This document shows, piece by piece, positions 43,582-52,372 of a stretch of 64,000 bases of DNA (its first letter is position 1; every line of letters starts with the position of its first letter). The translations under genes were made by a program, and so were the position numbers. The notes under the pieces were generated by a model. That model was not told the DNA's origin and did not search any database. It was given only the letters and a program-made list of their open reading frames with translations. This stretch comes from Paenibacillus_Z sp042653205 (GTDB lineage: Bacteria; Bacillota; Bacilli; Paenibacillales; Paenibacillaceae), in the NCBI RefSeq assembly GCF_042653205.1, contig NZ_JBHSHY010000001.1, positions 62,001 through 126,000 of the forward strand. The letters are read 5' to 3'.

Positions 43582-43615
43582 GAGCCGCTTCCGATCCGGA
43601 GGCGGCTCTTTTTCG
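43582..43615 (+). terminator. Terminator of the SLH hydrolase gene
   Basis: GAGCCGC / GCGGCTC with inner TCCG/CGGA pairing, followed by T5. Confidence 0.85.
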
Positions 43616-43640
43616 CCTGCCCAAGCCCGGAGACGGATAG

Positions 43641-43667
43641 TTCCGCCGCGGGCGGAATACATATGTA
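43641..43667. promoter_or_regulatory. Two adjacent palindromes upstream of the Tyr-degradation operon
   Basis: TTCCGCC-GCG-GGCGGAA (43641-43657) directly followed by TACATATGTA (43658-43667), 75-100 bp before the HPPD start. Placed where an operon operator would be. Confidence 0.45.
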
Positions 43668-43741
43668 CCAGAGTCGCGGTTCGACATGGTCCGCAGCGTG
43701 AAGAATTCAGGCAAGGCAATCGCGGAAAAGGGTGTGAAGGC

Positions 43742-44851
43742 ATGAAGAAACGGCGGATCGAGCAGCACGCGCCGGATTTTTTCCCCGTGCGGGGGATCGA
43801 CTACATCGAGCTGTACGTCGGGAACGCGAAGCAAGCGGCCCATTATTGGAGCAAAGGGTTCGGCTTCACGCCCGTTGCCTACGCCGGCCTCGAGACCGGC
43901 GAATCGGACATCGCCTCGTACGTGCTGGAGCAGCGGCAGGCGCGGATCGTCGTGACCGGCGCGCTGTCACCAGAGCATCCGGCAGCGGCGTTCGTGCGGA
44001 AGCACGGCGACGGCGCGAAGGACATCGCGATGCGGGTCGACGACGTGGAGAAGGCGTACCGGGAAGCGGTCGCGCGCGGGGGCATCCCCGTCGAGGCGCC
44101 GCGGGAGCGGACCGACGCGCACGGCAAGGTCGTCACGGCGGTCGTCGGCACGTACGGGGATACGGTCCATACGCTGATCGACCGGAGCGGCTACAGCGGC
44201 GCGTTCCTCCCGAACTACGTCCCGTGCGAGCTGAATATCCCGCATGTCGCCTCGGGTCTGATCGGCGTCGACCACGTCGTCGGCAACGTGGAGCGGATGG
44301 AGGAATGGGTGCAGTATTACGAGCGGGTCATGGGCTTCAAGCAGATGATCCATTTCGATGATCAGGACATTTCGACGGAATATTCCGCGCTTATGTCGAA
44401 AGTGATGTTCGGCGGCGGCCGCATCAAGTTCCCGATCAACGAACCGGCCAAGGGGAAGCGCAAATCGCAAATCCAGGAGTTTTTGGATTATTACCACGGC
44501 GCCGGCGTGCAGCATATCGCGGTCTTGACGAACGACATCGTCGCCACGGTGTCGGCGCTGAAGCAGAGCGGCATCGATTTCCTCGATACGCCGGACAGCT
44601 ATTACGAGATGCTGCCGGACCGGGTGGGGGCGATCGACGAGGACCTTGCGAAGCTGCGGGAGCTGAACATTCTGGTCGACCGCGACGATGAAGGGTACCT
44701 GCTGCAAATCTTCACGAAGCCGATCGTCGACCGGCCGACGCTGTTCATCGAGATCATCCAGCGCAAGGGTGCGGTCGGCTTCGGGGAAGGCAATTTCAAG
44801 GCGCTGTTCGAATCGATCGAACGGGAGCAGGCCCGCCGCGGCAACTTGTAG
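43742..44851 (+). CDS. hppD: 4-hydroxyphenylpyruvate dioxygenase
   Basis: Non-haem Fe(II) enzyme converting 4-hydroxyphenylpyruvate to homogentisate, the second step of tyrosine breakdown. 369 aa, two VOC-type halves. Fe ligands are H178 (GVDHVVGN), H258 (VQHIAVLT) and E337 (LFIEIIQRKG). Other family stretches include SALMSKVMFGGGRIKFPINEPA, LPDRVG and the C-terminal GFGEGNFKALFESIEREQ. First gene of the catabolic operon; no tyrosine aminotransferase gene is in the cluster. Confidence 0.97.
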   Translation: MKKRRIEQHAPDFFPVRGIDYIELYVGNAKQAAHYWSKGFGFTPVAYAGLETGESDIASYVLEQRQARIVVTGALSPEHPAAAFVRKHGDGAKDIAMRVDDVEKAYREAVARGGIPVEAPRERTDAHGKVVTAVVGTYGDTVHTLIDRSGYSGAFLPNYVPCELNIPHVASGLIGVDHVVGNVERMEEWVQYYERVMGFKQMIHFDDQDISTEYSALMSKVMFGGGRIKFPINEPAKGKRKSQIQEFLDYYHGAGVQHIAVLTNDIVATVSALKQSGIDFLDTPDSYYEMLPDRVGAIDEDLAKLRELNILVDRDDEGYLLQIFTKPIVDRPTLFIEIIQRKGAVGFGEGNFKALFESIEREQARRGNL

Positions 44852-44940
44852 GCGGGGCGGGCGCCCGAAGCCGCGAGCGGTGTCCGGCGCGGTCCGGCGG
44901 GCGCGGAGGTGTAGACGAAAGCGCGGGGGAGAGGATGGGC

Positions 44941-46113
44941 ATGCCGTTCTATCATCGGATGGGGACCGTGCCGCCGAAGCGGCACACGCAGTTTCGCCGG
45001 CCCGACGGCGCCTTGTACCGCGAACAGGTCATGGGGACGAAGGGCTTCTCGGGCATCCAGTCGATCTTGTATCATCACGACGCACCGACGGAGGTCGCGG
45101 AGGCGGCGCTGCTCGGCGAGCGCGCGCCGCGTTACGAGGCGGCCGGCGCGCTGCGGCACCGGCACTTCCGCACCGCGGGCCTGACCACGGGCGGGGACGC
45201 CGTCGAAGGCAGGCGGTACCTGCTCGGCAACGAAGACATGCGGATCGCCGTCGTCTCGCCGACGGAAGCGATGGCGTACCATTACCGGAACGGCGACGGC
45301 GACGAGCTGCTGTTCGTCCGCGAAGGCAAAGGCGCGGTGGAGACGATGTTCGGCACGCTGCGCTACAGGCCGGGCGATTACATCGTGCTGCCGGTCGGCA
45401 CGATCTATCGGGTCGTGCCGGACGCACGCGCCGGCACGCGGATGCTCGTCGTGGAGACGAACGGCAGCATCGCGCCGCCGAAGCGCTACCGCAACGAGCA
45501 CGGGCAGCTGCTGGAGCACAGCCCGTACTGCGAGCGGGACATCCGCGTGCCGGACAGATTGGAAACGTTTACGGACGAAGGCGAATTCGAGGTTCGCCTC
45601 GGGAAGGACGGGCGGCTGCACGCCCACGTCTACGCCCGCCATCCGTTCAACGTCGTCGGCTGGGACGGCTACCTGTACCCGTGGATCCTGAATATCGGCG
45701 ACTTCGAGCCGATTACGGGCCGCATTCATCAGCCGCCGCCGGTTCACCAGACGTTCGAGGGCGACGGCTTCGTCGTCTGCTCGTTCTGCCCGCGGCTGTA
45801 CGATTACCACCCGGAGGCGATTCCCGCGCCGTACGCCCACAGCAACGTCGACAGCGACGAGGTGCTCTATTACGTCCGAGGCCATTTCGGCAGCCGCAAG
45901 GGGATCGAGGAAGGCTCCCTGACGCTGCATCCGGCGGGAATCCCGCACGGGCCGCATCCCGGCAAGGCGGAGGCCAGCATCGGCAAGAAGGAGACGACCG
46001 AGCTCGCGGTCATGATCGACACGTTCCGGCCGCTGCGGGTCGCGGAGCAGGCGAGGGACATCGAGGACGGGGGCTACGCCCGCAGCTGGCTGACGCCCCC
46101 GCCGCAGCCATGA
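44941..46113 (+). CDS. hmgA: Homogentisate 1,2-dioxygenase
   Basis: Fe(II) cupin enzyme opening homogentisate to 4-maleylacetoacetate. 390 aa, the shorter Gram-positive type. PFYHRMGTVPPKRHTQFRRPDG at the start, and WDGYLYPWILNIGDFEPITGRIHQPPPVHQTF and FVVCSFCPRLYDYHPEAIPAPY in the core. Probable Fe ligands are H300, E307 (AHSNVDSDEVLYYVRG) and H336 (PAGIPHGPHPG). Start set at 44941, because the ATG at 44935 overlaps the ribosome site GGGAGAGG. Follows hppD by 89 bp. Confidence 0.94.
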   Translation: MPFYHRMGTVPPKRHTQFRRPDGALYREQVMGTKGFSGIQSILYHHDAPTEVAEAALLGERAPRYEAAGALRHRHFRTAGLTTGGDAVEGRRYLLGNEDMRIAVVSPTEAMAYHYRNGDGDELLFVREGKGAVETMFGTLRYRPGDYIVLPVGTIYRVVPDARAGTRMLVVETNGSIAPPKRYRNEHGQLLEHSPYCERDIRVPDRLETFTDEGEFEVRLGKDGRLHAHVYARHPFNVVGWDGYLYPWILNIGDFEPITGRIHQPPPVHQTFEGDGFVVCSFCPRLYDYHPEAIPAPYAHSNVDSDEVLYYVRGHFGSRKGIEEGSLTLHPAGIPHGPHPGKAEASIGKKETTELAVMIDTFRPLRVAEQARDIEDGGYARSWLTPPPQP

Positions 46114-46141
46114 GCTCCGCTCGGGAAAGGAGGCCGCGCGC

Positions 46142-48169
46142 ATGGGGCAAACGCCCGTCTGGTTCCCGACCCAAGCCGAGGCGGAGCAAACGCGTCTCTA
46201 CCAGCTGATGCGGAGGCTGGGCTTCGCCGACTACGATGCCTTCCACAAGCGCTCGGTCGACGACGTCGCCTGGTTCTGGGAGGCGGCCGTCCGGGACATG
46301 GGGATCGTCTGGACGCGCGATTACGACCGGGTCGTCGATCTCGCGCCCGGTATCGCGCGCCCGTCCTGGTTCGTCGGCGGCCGGCTCAATATCGCGCGCA
46401 GCGCGCTCGATCGCTGGCTCGCCGATCCCGCCGCGGCCGCCAGTCCTGCGCTCATCTGGGAAGGGGAGGACGGAGCGACCCGGCGCTTGACCTATGCCGA
46501 GCTGGCGGAGCAGACGGACCTGGCGGCCGAAGGATTTCGCAGGCTCGGCGTCGCGGCAGGCTACCGCGCGGCCGTCTACATGCCGATGCTCCCGGAAACC
46601 GTCGTCGCCCTGCTCGCGCTCGCCAAGCTCGGCGCCGTCGCCGTGCCGGTTTACTCCGGCTACCGCGCCGACGCCGCGGCGAAGCGCCTCGCGGGGGCGG
46701 GCTGCACGCTGATCGTCACCGCGGACGGGTTCTACCGCCATGGCAAGGCCGTGCTCCTGAAGCCGGAGGCCGACGCGGCGGCGGATGCCGCGGGCTGCGC
46801 GTCCCGCACGATCGTCGTCCGCCGGCTGGGCGCGGCGGTCCCTTGGCGGCCGGAACGGGACGTGGATTGGGCGGCGCTGACGGACGGCGGAGGCGGTTCG
46901 CGGGCGGCGGCCGAAGCCGTGCCGATGGACAGCGGCGACCCGCTCATGCTGCTGTATACGTCCGGGACGACGGGCGCGCCGAAGGGCATCGTCCATACGC
47001 ATAGCGGCTTTCCGCTGAAAGCGGCGTTCGATGCCGGCTACGCCATGGACGTGAAGCCCGGGGACGTCATGCTGTGGATCACGGACATGGGCTGGATGAT
47101 GGGGCCGTTCCTCCTCTACGGCACGCTGCTGAACGGCGCCGCGATGGTGCTCTACGAGGGAGCGCCGAACCATCCCGGGCCCGGCCGGCTGTTCGGGCTG
47201 GCCGCCCGCCACGGCGTCACGCACCTCGGCCTCTCGCCGACGCTCGTCCGGAGCCTGATGCCGCATGGCGACGCCTGCTTCCGCGGCTACGACCTCTCCG
47301 CGCTGCGGGTGATCGGCTCCACGGGCGAGCCGTGGAATCCGGAGCCGTGGCTGTGGCTGTTCCGTGCGGCTGGCAGCGGGAGGATACCGATCGTCAATTA
47401 TTCGGGCGGGACGGAAATCTCCGGCGGCATCCTCGGCAACGTCCTGCTGAAGCCGATCTCGCCCGCGGGGTTCAACGCGGCGCTGCCGGGCATGGACGCG
47501 GACGTGTTCACGGAAGCGGGCGCGCCGGCGCGCGGCGAGGTCGGCGAGCTGGTGCTCCGGCGGCCGTGGGTCGGCATGGCCGCCGGTTTCTGGGGCGAGC
47601 CGCGCCGCTACGAGGAGACGTACTGGTCCCGGTGGCCGGACATTTGGGTGCACGGCGATTGGGCGCGGCTGGACGCGGACGGCTATTGGGCGATTACGGG
47701 CCGCTCGGACGACACGCTGAACGTCGCGGGCAAGCGGCTCGGCCCCGCGGAGATGGAGTCGGCGCTCGTCGCGCATCCGCGCGTCGCGGAGGCGGCCGTC
47801 GTCGGCGTGCCCGACGAAGCGAAGGGAGAGGCCGCCGTCTGCTTCGCCGTGGCGGCCGGACCGGCGCCGGACGCGGCGGAGGCGCCGCAGCTCGAGGCGG
47901 CGCTGGCGGCCTGGGTCGCGGACCGGCTCGGCAAGGCGTTCAAGCCGAAGGCGGTCCATCTCGTCGGCGCGCTGCCCCGGACGCGCAACGCCAAGGTCAT
48001 GCGCCGCGTCGTCCGCGCCGCTTACCTGGGGCAGAATCCGGGCGATCTGTCGGCGCTGGAAAATCCCGAGGCCGCGGAGGCGATCCGCCGGCTGGGCGCC
48101 GGGACGAGTGCCGGGCCGGGCACCGAGGAAGAGCCGGGCGGGGGGGAATCCGGAGAATGGCGGGGCTGA
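46142..48169 (+). CDS. AMP-forming acyl-CoA synthetase (acetoacetyl/acetyl-CoA synthetase-like)
   Basis: 675 aa. ANL-superfamily enzyme with P-loop LLYTSGTTGAPKGIVHTHSGFP, NYSGGTEISGG, IWVHGDWARLDADGYWAITGRSDDTLNVAGKRL and the C-terminal catalytic lysine region RTRNAKVMRR. The ACS-type N-terminus (DDVAWFWEAAVRDMGIVWTRDYDRVVDL) favours short acids. Between homogentisate dioxygenase and fumarylacetoacetase its likely job is to activate acetoacetate released by the pathway. AAAGGAGG before the ATG, 28 bp after hmgA. The Ala/Pro/Gly-rich C-terminus is unconserved. Confidence 0.9.
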   Translation: MGQTPVWFPTQAEAEQTRLYQLMRRLGFADYDAFHKRSVDDVAWFWEAAVRDMGIVWTRDYDRVVDLAPGIARPSWFVGGRLNIARSALDRWLADPAAAASPALIWEGEDGATRRLTYAELAEQTDLAAEGFRRLGVAAGYRAAVYMPMLPETVVALLALAKLGAVAVPVYSGYRADAAAKRLAGAGCTLIVTADGFYRHGKAVLLKPEADAAADAAGCASRTIVVRRLGAAVPWRPERDVDWAALTDGGGGSRAAAEAVPMDSGDPLMLLYTSGTTGAPKGIVHTHSGFPLKAAFDAGYAMDVKPGDVMLWITDMGWMMGPFLLYGTLLNGAAMVLYEGAPNHPGPGRLFGLAARHGVTHLGLSPTLVRSLMPHGDACFRGYDLSALRVIGSTGEPWNPEPWLWLFRAAGSGRIPIVNYSGGTEISGGILGNVLLKPISPAGFNAALPGMDADVFTEAGAPARGEVGELVLRRPWVGMAAGFWGEPRRYEETYWSRWPDIWVHGDWARLDADGYWAITGRSDDTLNVAGKRLGPAEMESALVAHPRVAEAAVVGVPDEAKGEAAVCFAVAAGPAPDAAEAPQLEAALAAWVADRLGKAFKPKAVHLVGALPRTRNAKVMRRVVRAAYLGQNPGDLSALENPEAAEAIRRLGAGTSAGPGTEEEPGGGESGEWRG

Positions 48170-48206
48170 CCGGGCATCGTACGCATGCGGCCGGCAGCGG
48201 CGGCAT

Positions 48207-48360
48207 CGCCGCGAAACCGGCCTGCATTCGAGACAACGGGAGGCGGTAAACGCCGCGAAATCGGCCCGCAGGCGAGACAACGGGAGACGGTAAACGCCGC
48301 GAAATCGGCCCGCAGGCGAGACAACGGGAGACGGTAAACGCCGCGCAACCGGCCGCAGAT
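48207..48360. repeat. 44-bp tandem repeat, about 3.5 copies
   Basis: Copies start at 48229, 48273 and 48317, with a preceding half copy from 48207. Copies 1 and 2 differ at one base; copy 3 diverges in its last ~16 bases. Each unit begins CGAGACAACGGGAG and contains GGTAAACGCCGCG. It lies between the synthetase stop and the ribosome site of the next gene. The period is not a multiple of 3 and there are no unique spacers. Confidence 0.9.
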
Positions 48361-48389
48361 GAGCCATACCGAAAGGAGGCGCAAACCCT

Positions 48390-49349
48390 ATGCGAACCGG
48401 CACGAAAGCGTTCATGGCCTCGCTGATCGACTACGCGGGCTTGTACCCGCCGGCGGCGCTGCCGCTGGGAACGGCCATGCGGAACTATTCCCGCTATCAG
48501 CGCGACCAGGACGGCTGGATGCTCGGCAGCTTCGTCGTCCCGGCCGCGCGGCTCGGCGAGCTGCTGCCGTTCAAGCCGCTGTTCGCGGCGGAGCGGCCGC
48601 TCCGGCTGACGGTCATCGCGGCGCGCGCCAGCAGCGGCGAAGACTGCCTGCCGCTGCTGCGGGAAAACCTGGCGCGCATCGCCGCTTTCCGCCGGCGGTT
48701 CGCGGAGGCAGCCGCGGTCGCGGCGGTAGAGCTGCCGCTGCCCCCGCCGCCGTTCCCGCCCGGCTTGTTCCAGGCGCTCGAGGAGACGGCCGCCGACGCC
48801 GGCTTGCGGCTGTTCTGCGAGCCGGCGCAGCCGCTCGACGCGCGCTGGGAGGCCGCCATGCTCGTGGCGCTGGACGCCATCGCGGCCGCCGGCACGGGCA
48901 CGCGCGGCGGGCCGGGCCTCGGCGCCAAGCTGCGGACCGGCGGCGTGACGGCGGCCGCGATTCCCTCGCCGGGCCAGGTCGCGCTCGTCCTGGAAGCGTG
49001 CCGGGACCGGGCGCTTCCGCTGAAGTGCACCGCCGGCCTGCATCATCCCGTCCGCATGCACCGCGAGGAAGTGAACGCGGGGATGCACGGCTACCTGAAC
49101 GTGTTCTTCGCCGGCATGCTCGCCTATGCCCGCCGGCTCGGGCGGCCGGAGATCGAGGCCATCCTCGAAGACGAGGACCCGGCGAGCTTCGGCTTCGCGG
49201 ACGTCGGGCTGCGCTGGCGGGACCGCATCGCGTCGGTCGCCGATATCCGGGCGTGCCGCGAGCGCGGCCTCGTCGCCTTCGGCAGCTGCAGCTTCGACGA
49301 GCCGGTCGGCGAGCTGCGGGCGCACGGACTACTGGAGCAGAGGAGCTGA
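48390..49349 (+). CDS. Conserved protein of unknown function in the homogentisate operon
   Basis: 319 aa, no signal or membrane segment. It starts IDYAGLYPPAALPL and has SFVVPAARLGELLP. It then shows strand-loop motifs spaced like a TIM barrel: ELPLPPPPFPPGLFQAL, AKLRTGGVTAAAIPSPGQVALVLEACRD, and LPLKCTAGLHHPVR with MHGYLNVFFAG. The charged pairs K-x-R-T-G-G and K-C-T-A-G-L-H-H-P look like active-site motifs. A strong ribosome site (AAAGGAGG) precedes the ATG; fahA follows 4 bp after its stop. I recall similar proteins beside hmgA/fahA in other Gram-positives but know no function. It sits where a maleylacetoacetate isomerase would be expected. Confidence 0.85.
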   Translation: MRTGTKAFMASLIDYAGLYPPAALPLGTAMRNYSRYQRDQDGWMLGSFVVPAARLGELLPFKPLFAAERPLRLTVIAARASSGEDCLPLLRENLARIAAFRRRFAEAAAVAAVELPLPPPPFPPGLFQALEETAADAGLRLFCEPAQPLDARWEAAMLVALDAIAAAGTGTRGGPGLGAKLRTGGVTAAAIPSPGQVALVLEACRDRALPLKCTAGLHHPVRMHREEVNAGMHGYLNVFFAGMLAYARRLGRPEIEAILEDEDPASFGFADVGLRWRDRIASVADIRACRERGLVAFGSCSFDEPVGELRAHGLLEQRS

Positions 49350-49353
49350 GCCG

Positions 49354-50622
49354 ATGAAGCGTTCCTTCGTTCGCGTGGATCCGGACTCTCATTTCCCGAT
49401 CCAGAATTTGCCCTACGGCGTGTTCCGCCCGCGCGGCGGAGGGGCGGCGCGGGTCGGCGTCGCGATCGGCAGCGAGGTGCTCGACCTGGACGCGCTCGAC
49501 CGGGCGGGCTGCTTCGCGCACACCGCCGCCTCCGGCCGCGGCGTCTTCGCGCAGCCGTCGTTGAACCGCTTCCTTGCGCTCGGCCGCCCGGCGTGGCGGC
49601 AAGTGCGCGAGACCGTCGCGCGCTTGCTGGACGCGGACGAACCGGCGCTGCGGGACAACGGCGCGCTGCGCCAGGCGGCGCTGCGCCCGCAGCGCGAGGT
49701 CGAGCTGCTGCTGCCCGCCGAGATCGGCGATTATACGGATTTTTATGCCTCGCGGGCGCATGCCGAGCATGTCGGGACACTATTTCGAGGCAAGGACAAC
49801 GCCCTCATGCCGAATTGGCTGCATCTGCCGGTCGGCTATCACGGCCGGGCGAGCTCCGTCGTCGCCGGCGGGACGGACGTGCGCCGCCCGAACGGTCAGC
49901 TGAAGCCGCCGGACGCGGACGCGCCCCGCTTCGGCCCGAGCCGCCAGCTGGATTTTGAGCTGGAGGCGGGGTGGCTGATCGGCGCAGGGAACGAGCAGGG
50001 ACGGCCGATCGCGGTCGCGAACGCCGAGGACCATCTCTTCGGGCTTGCGCTCGTGAATGATTGGAGCGCGCGGGACATCCAGGCGTGGGAATACCAGCCG
50101 CTCGGGCCGTTCCTCGGCAAGAGCTTCGCCACATCCGTCTCGCCTTGGGTGGTGCCGCTCGAGGCTCTAGAGCCGTTCCGCGTTCCGGCCGGCAGACAGG
50201 ACCCGGCGCCGCTGCCGTACCTGCGAAGCCCGGCGCCGACAACGTTCGACATCCGGCTCGAGGCGTACCTGCAGGCCGGCGCCATGGCACGGCCGGAGCG
50301 GATCGCATCGACCAACTACCGCGAGCTGTACTGGACGATCGCGCAGCAGATCGCGCATCATACGTCCGGCGGCTGCAATTTGCGCCCCGGCGACTTGCTC
50401 GCCTCGGGCACGATCAGCGGCGCGGCGAAGGACGCGCGCGGCTGCATGCTCGAGCTGACATGGCGCGGCGCGGAGCCGCTGCGGCTCGGCGGGGACGAGA
50501 CGCGCGCGTGGCTCGAGGACGGCGACCTCGTCGTCCTGACCGGCTGGTGCCAGGGCGACGGCTACCGCGTCGGCTTCGGCGAGCTCGCGGGACGGATTTT
50601 GCCCGCGCTTCCTTACCCCTGA
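49354..50622 (+). CDS. fahA: Fumarylacetoacetase
   Basis: Hydrolyses fumarylacetoacetate to fumarate and acetoacetate. 422 aa. Metal/active residues: D126 (GDYTDFY), H136 in SRAHAEHVGTLFRGKDNALMPNW, E202 and E204 (DFELEAGWLIG) and D236 (NDWSARDIQAWEYQPLGPFLGKSFATSVSPW). The N-terminal SH3-like domain has FPIQNLPYGVF and RVGVAIGSEVLDL. AGAGGAG lies about 10 bp before ATG 49354. Tightly spaced behind the 319-aa protein gene. Confidence 0.96.
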   Translation: MKRSFVRVDPDSHFPIQNLPYGVFRPRGGGAARVGVAIGSEVLDLDALDRAGCFAHTAASGRGVFAQPSLNRFLALGRPAWRQVRETVARLLDADEPALRDNGALRQAALRPQREVELLLPAEIGDYTDFYASRAHAEHVGTLFRGKDNALMPNWLHLPVGYHGRASSVVAGGTDVRRPNGQLKPPDADAPRFGPSRQLDFELEAGWLIGAGNEQGRPIAVANAEDHLFGLALVNDWSARDIQAWEYQPLGPFLGKSFATSVSPWVVPLEALEPFRVPAGRQDPAPLPYLRSPAPTTFDIRLEAYLQAGAMARPERIASTNYRELYWTIAQQIAHHTSGGCNLRPGDLLASGTISGAAKDARGCMLELTWRGAEPLRLGGDETRAWLEDGDLVVLTGWCQGDGYRVGFGELAGRILPALPYP

Positions 50623-50656
50623 CCGGCGGACGCATCCAGAAGAGGGAGGAAACGAC

Positions 50657-52372
50657 ATGACGAATATTCCGCCGCACCTGGCCCCCTACGTCGCAGAGCA
50701 GCGGTACGACCGGTACACGCCGGTCGATCATGCCGTCTGGCGGTATGTCATGCGCCAGAATCGCCGCGCCTTGCGCGGGAAGGCGCACGAGGCGTACGTG
50801 AACGGGCTGGTGCTCTCCGGCATCGGCACCGAGCGCATCCCCCGCGTGTCGGAGATGAACGAATGCCTCGCGCGGATCGGCTGGGGCGCGGCGATCGTGA
50901 ACGGCCTGATCCCGGGCGCCGTCTTCTACGAATTGCTGGCGTCGGGGATTCTTCCGATCGCGGCCGAGATCCGCAAGCTGGCGAACATCGACTACACGCC
51001 CGCGCCGGACATTCTTCACGAGGCGGCAGGGCATGCCCCGATCCTGTTCGACCCGGAATACCGCGCCTACGTGCAGGAAATCGGAGCGATCGGTGCCAAG
51101 GCGTTCTCCTCGCCGGCCAAAGGCGCCGCGTTCGAAGCGCTGCGGCGGCTGACGATCGTCATGGAGGACCCGGCGTCGACGGAGCGGGAGCGGGAGGCGG
51201 CCAAGCGGGACGCGGAGGAGAAGCAGCGCACGGCTGCCGAAATGACGGAAGCGGAGAAGGTGTCCCGGATGTTCTGGGCTACGGTAGAATACGGCTTGGT
51301 TGGCGACCTCGCGGATCCCAAGATTTACGGCGCCGGCCTGCTGTCGTCCGTCGCCGAGAGCCGGCACTGCTTCACGGACGCCGTCGCGAAGCTGCCGTAT
51401 TCCGTCGAAGCGTGCTTGGCAAGCCCGAAAATCGTTACCGAAATGCAGTCGAAGCTGTTCGTTTGCAAAAATTTCGACGAATTGAAGGAAGGCGCGCGGT
51501 CTTTGGCGAATACGATGGCATTCCGGGTTGGGGGCACGGCGAGCCTGGAGACGGCGATAAGGTCCGCCGGCACCGCCACGTTCGAATTCAATTCCGGTCT
51601 CGCGGTGACGGGCGTCGTCGCGTCGATCGTCAAGGACGCGGACGGGGAAGCGGTCTACGTGAACACCGCCGGCGCGACGGCGCTGTCCGCGCGCGGCCGG
51701 CAGCTGCCGGGACACGGCCGGGAGCGGCATTCGCGCGGTTTCGGCACGCCGATCGGCCGGCTGCGCGGGAACGTCGCGCTGGAAGATTGCGGCGGCGATG
51801 CGCTGGCGGAGCTCGGCATCGCGGAAGGACGCGAAGCGCAGCTGGCATTCGAGAGCGGCGTAAACGTAAGCGGCCGCGTCGCGGGCATCCTGCGCGACGA
51901 TCGGCACGTGCTGCTGATCTCCTTGGAGGCCTGTACCGTGACGCTCGGCGCCCGCGAGCTGTTCCGTCCCGAATGGGGCACGTACGATATGGCGGCCGGC
52001 TCGCGCATCGCGTCCGCCTATCCCGGCGCCGCGGATCCGGCCGCCTACTTCGGCGCGCCGCCGGCGCGGACTGCGGCCGCGGACGAAGCGCCGCCGCCGA
52101 CCGAATTGGAAGCGCTCTACGGAACGGTCGCGCGCCTTCGCCGGAAGGGCCGGCGGGGCGGCGCCCGCGCGGAAGCGCTGCGGGAGGTTCATCGCAGCCT
52201 GGACCGCGCCTACCCCCGGGATTGGCTGCTCCGTCTGGAGCTGCTGGAGCTCGCCGCGTCCGCCCCCGAACTCCGCGATATGGAAGCAAGCCTTCGCGCG
52301 CAATTGGACGCGCTCGCGAGGGACGCTTCCGTCGCGAACCTCATCCGCAACGGCCTCGCCGTCCTGGCCTGA
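50657..52372 (+). CDS. phhA: Phenylalanine 4-monooxygenase with long C-terminal extension
   Basis: Non-haem iron, pterin-dependent hydroxylase making tyrosine from phenylalanine. 571 aa; the catalytic part is at the N-terminus with Fe ligands H121 and H126 (ILHEAAGHAP) and E211 (WATVEYGLVG), plus IPRVSEMNECL. A charged insert (about 165-200, EREREAAKRDAEEKQ) interrupts the domain. About 270 residues after position 300 have no counterpart in the 260-300-aa bacterial enzymes such as PhhA of Pseudomonas; related long forms occur in Bacillus. GAGGGAGG precedes the ATG. Last gene of the operon. Confidence 0.92.
   Translation: MTNIPPHLAPYVAEQRYDRYTPVDHAVWRYVMRQNRRALRGKAHEAYVNGLVLSGIGTERIPRVSEMNECLARIGWGAAIVNGLIPGAVFYELLASGILPIAAEIRKLANIDYTPAPDILHEAAGHAPILFDPEYRAYVQEIGAIGAKAFSSPAKGAAFEALRRLTIVMEDPASTEREREAAKRDAEEKQRTAAEMTEAEKVSRMFWATVEYGLVGDLADPKIYGAGLLSSVAESRHCFTDAVAKLPYSVEACLASPKIVTEMQSKLFVCKNFDELKEGARSLANTMAFRVGGTASLETAIRSAGTATFEFNSGLAVTGVVASIVKDADGEAVYVNTAGATALSARGRQLPGHGRERHSRGFGTPIGRLRGNVALEDCGGDALAELGIAEGREAQLAFESGVNVSGRVAGILRDDRHVLLISLEACTVTLGARELFRPEWGTYDMAAGSRIASAYPGAADPAAYFGAPPARTAAADEAPPPTELEALYGTVARLRRKGRRGGARAEALREVHRSLDRAYPRDWLLRLELLELAASAPELRDMEASLRAQLDALARDASVANLIRNGLAVLA

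Noticed and set aside
40726..43743. 1005-codon open frame antisense to the SLH glycoside hydrolase
   Set aside because: High GC opens long antisense frames. The product is Arg/Val/Leu-rich with no family motif or ribosome site, while the sense frame has a signal peptide and known domains.
43742..44851. Generic VOC-family protein for the gene at 43742
   Set aside because: All three HPPD iron ligands and the family C-terminus are present, so the specific call is justified.
48207..48360. CRISPR array
   Set aside because: The 44-bp units are contiguous with no unique spacers, and no cas gene is near.
46010..48415. 801-codon antisense frame over the acyl-CoA synthetase
   Set aside because: Arg/Ala/Pro-rich shadow of a well-supported enzyme. 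Its repeated N-terminal peptide comes from the 44-bp DNA repeat.
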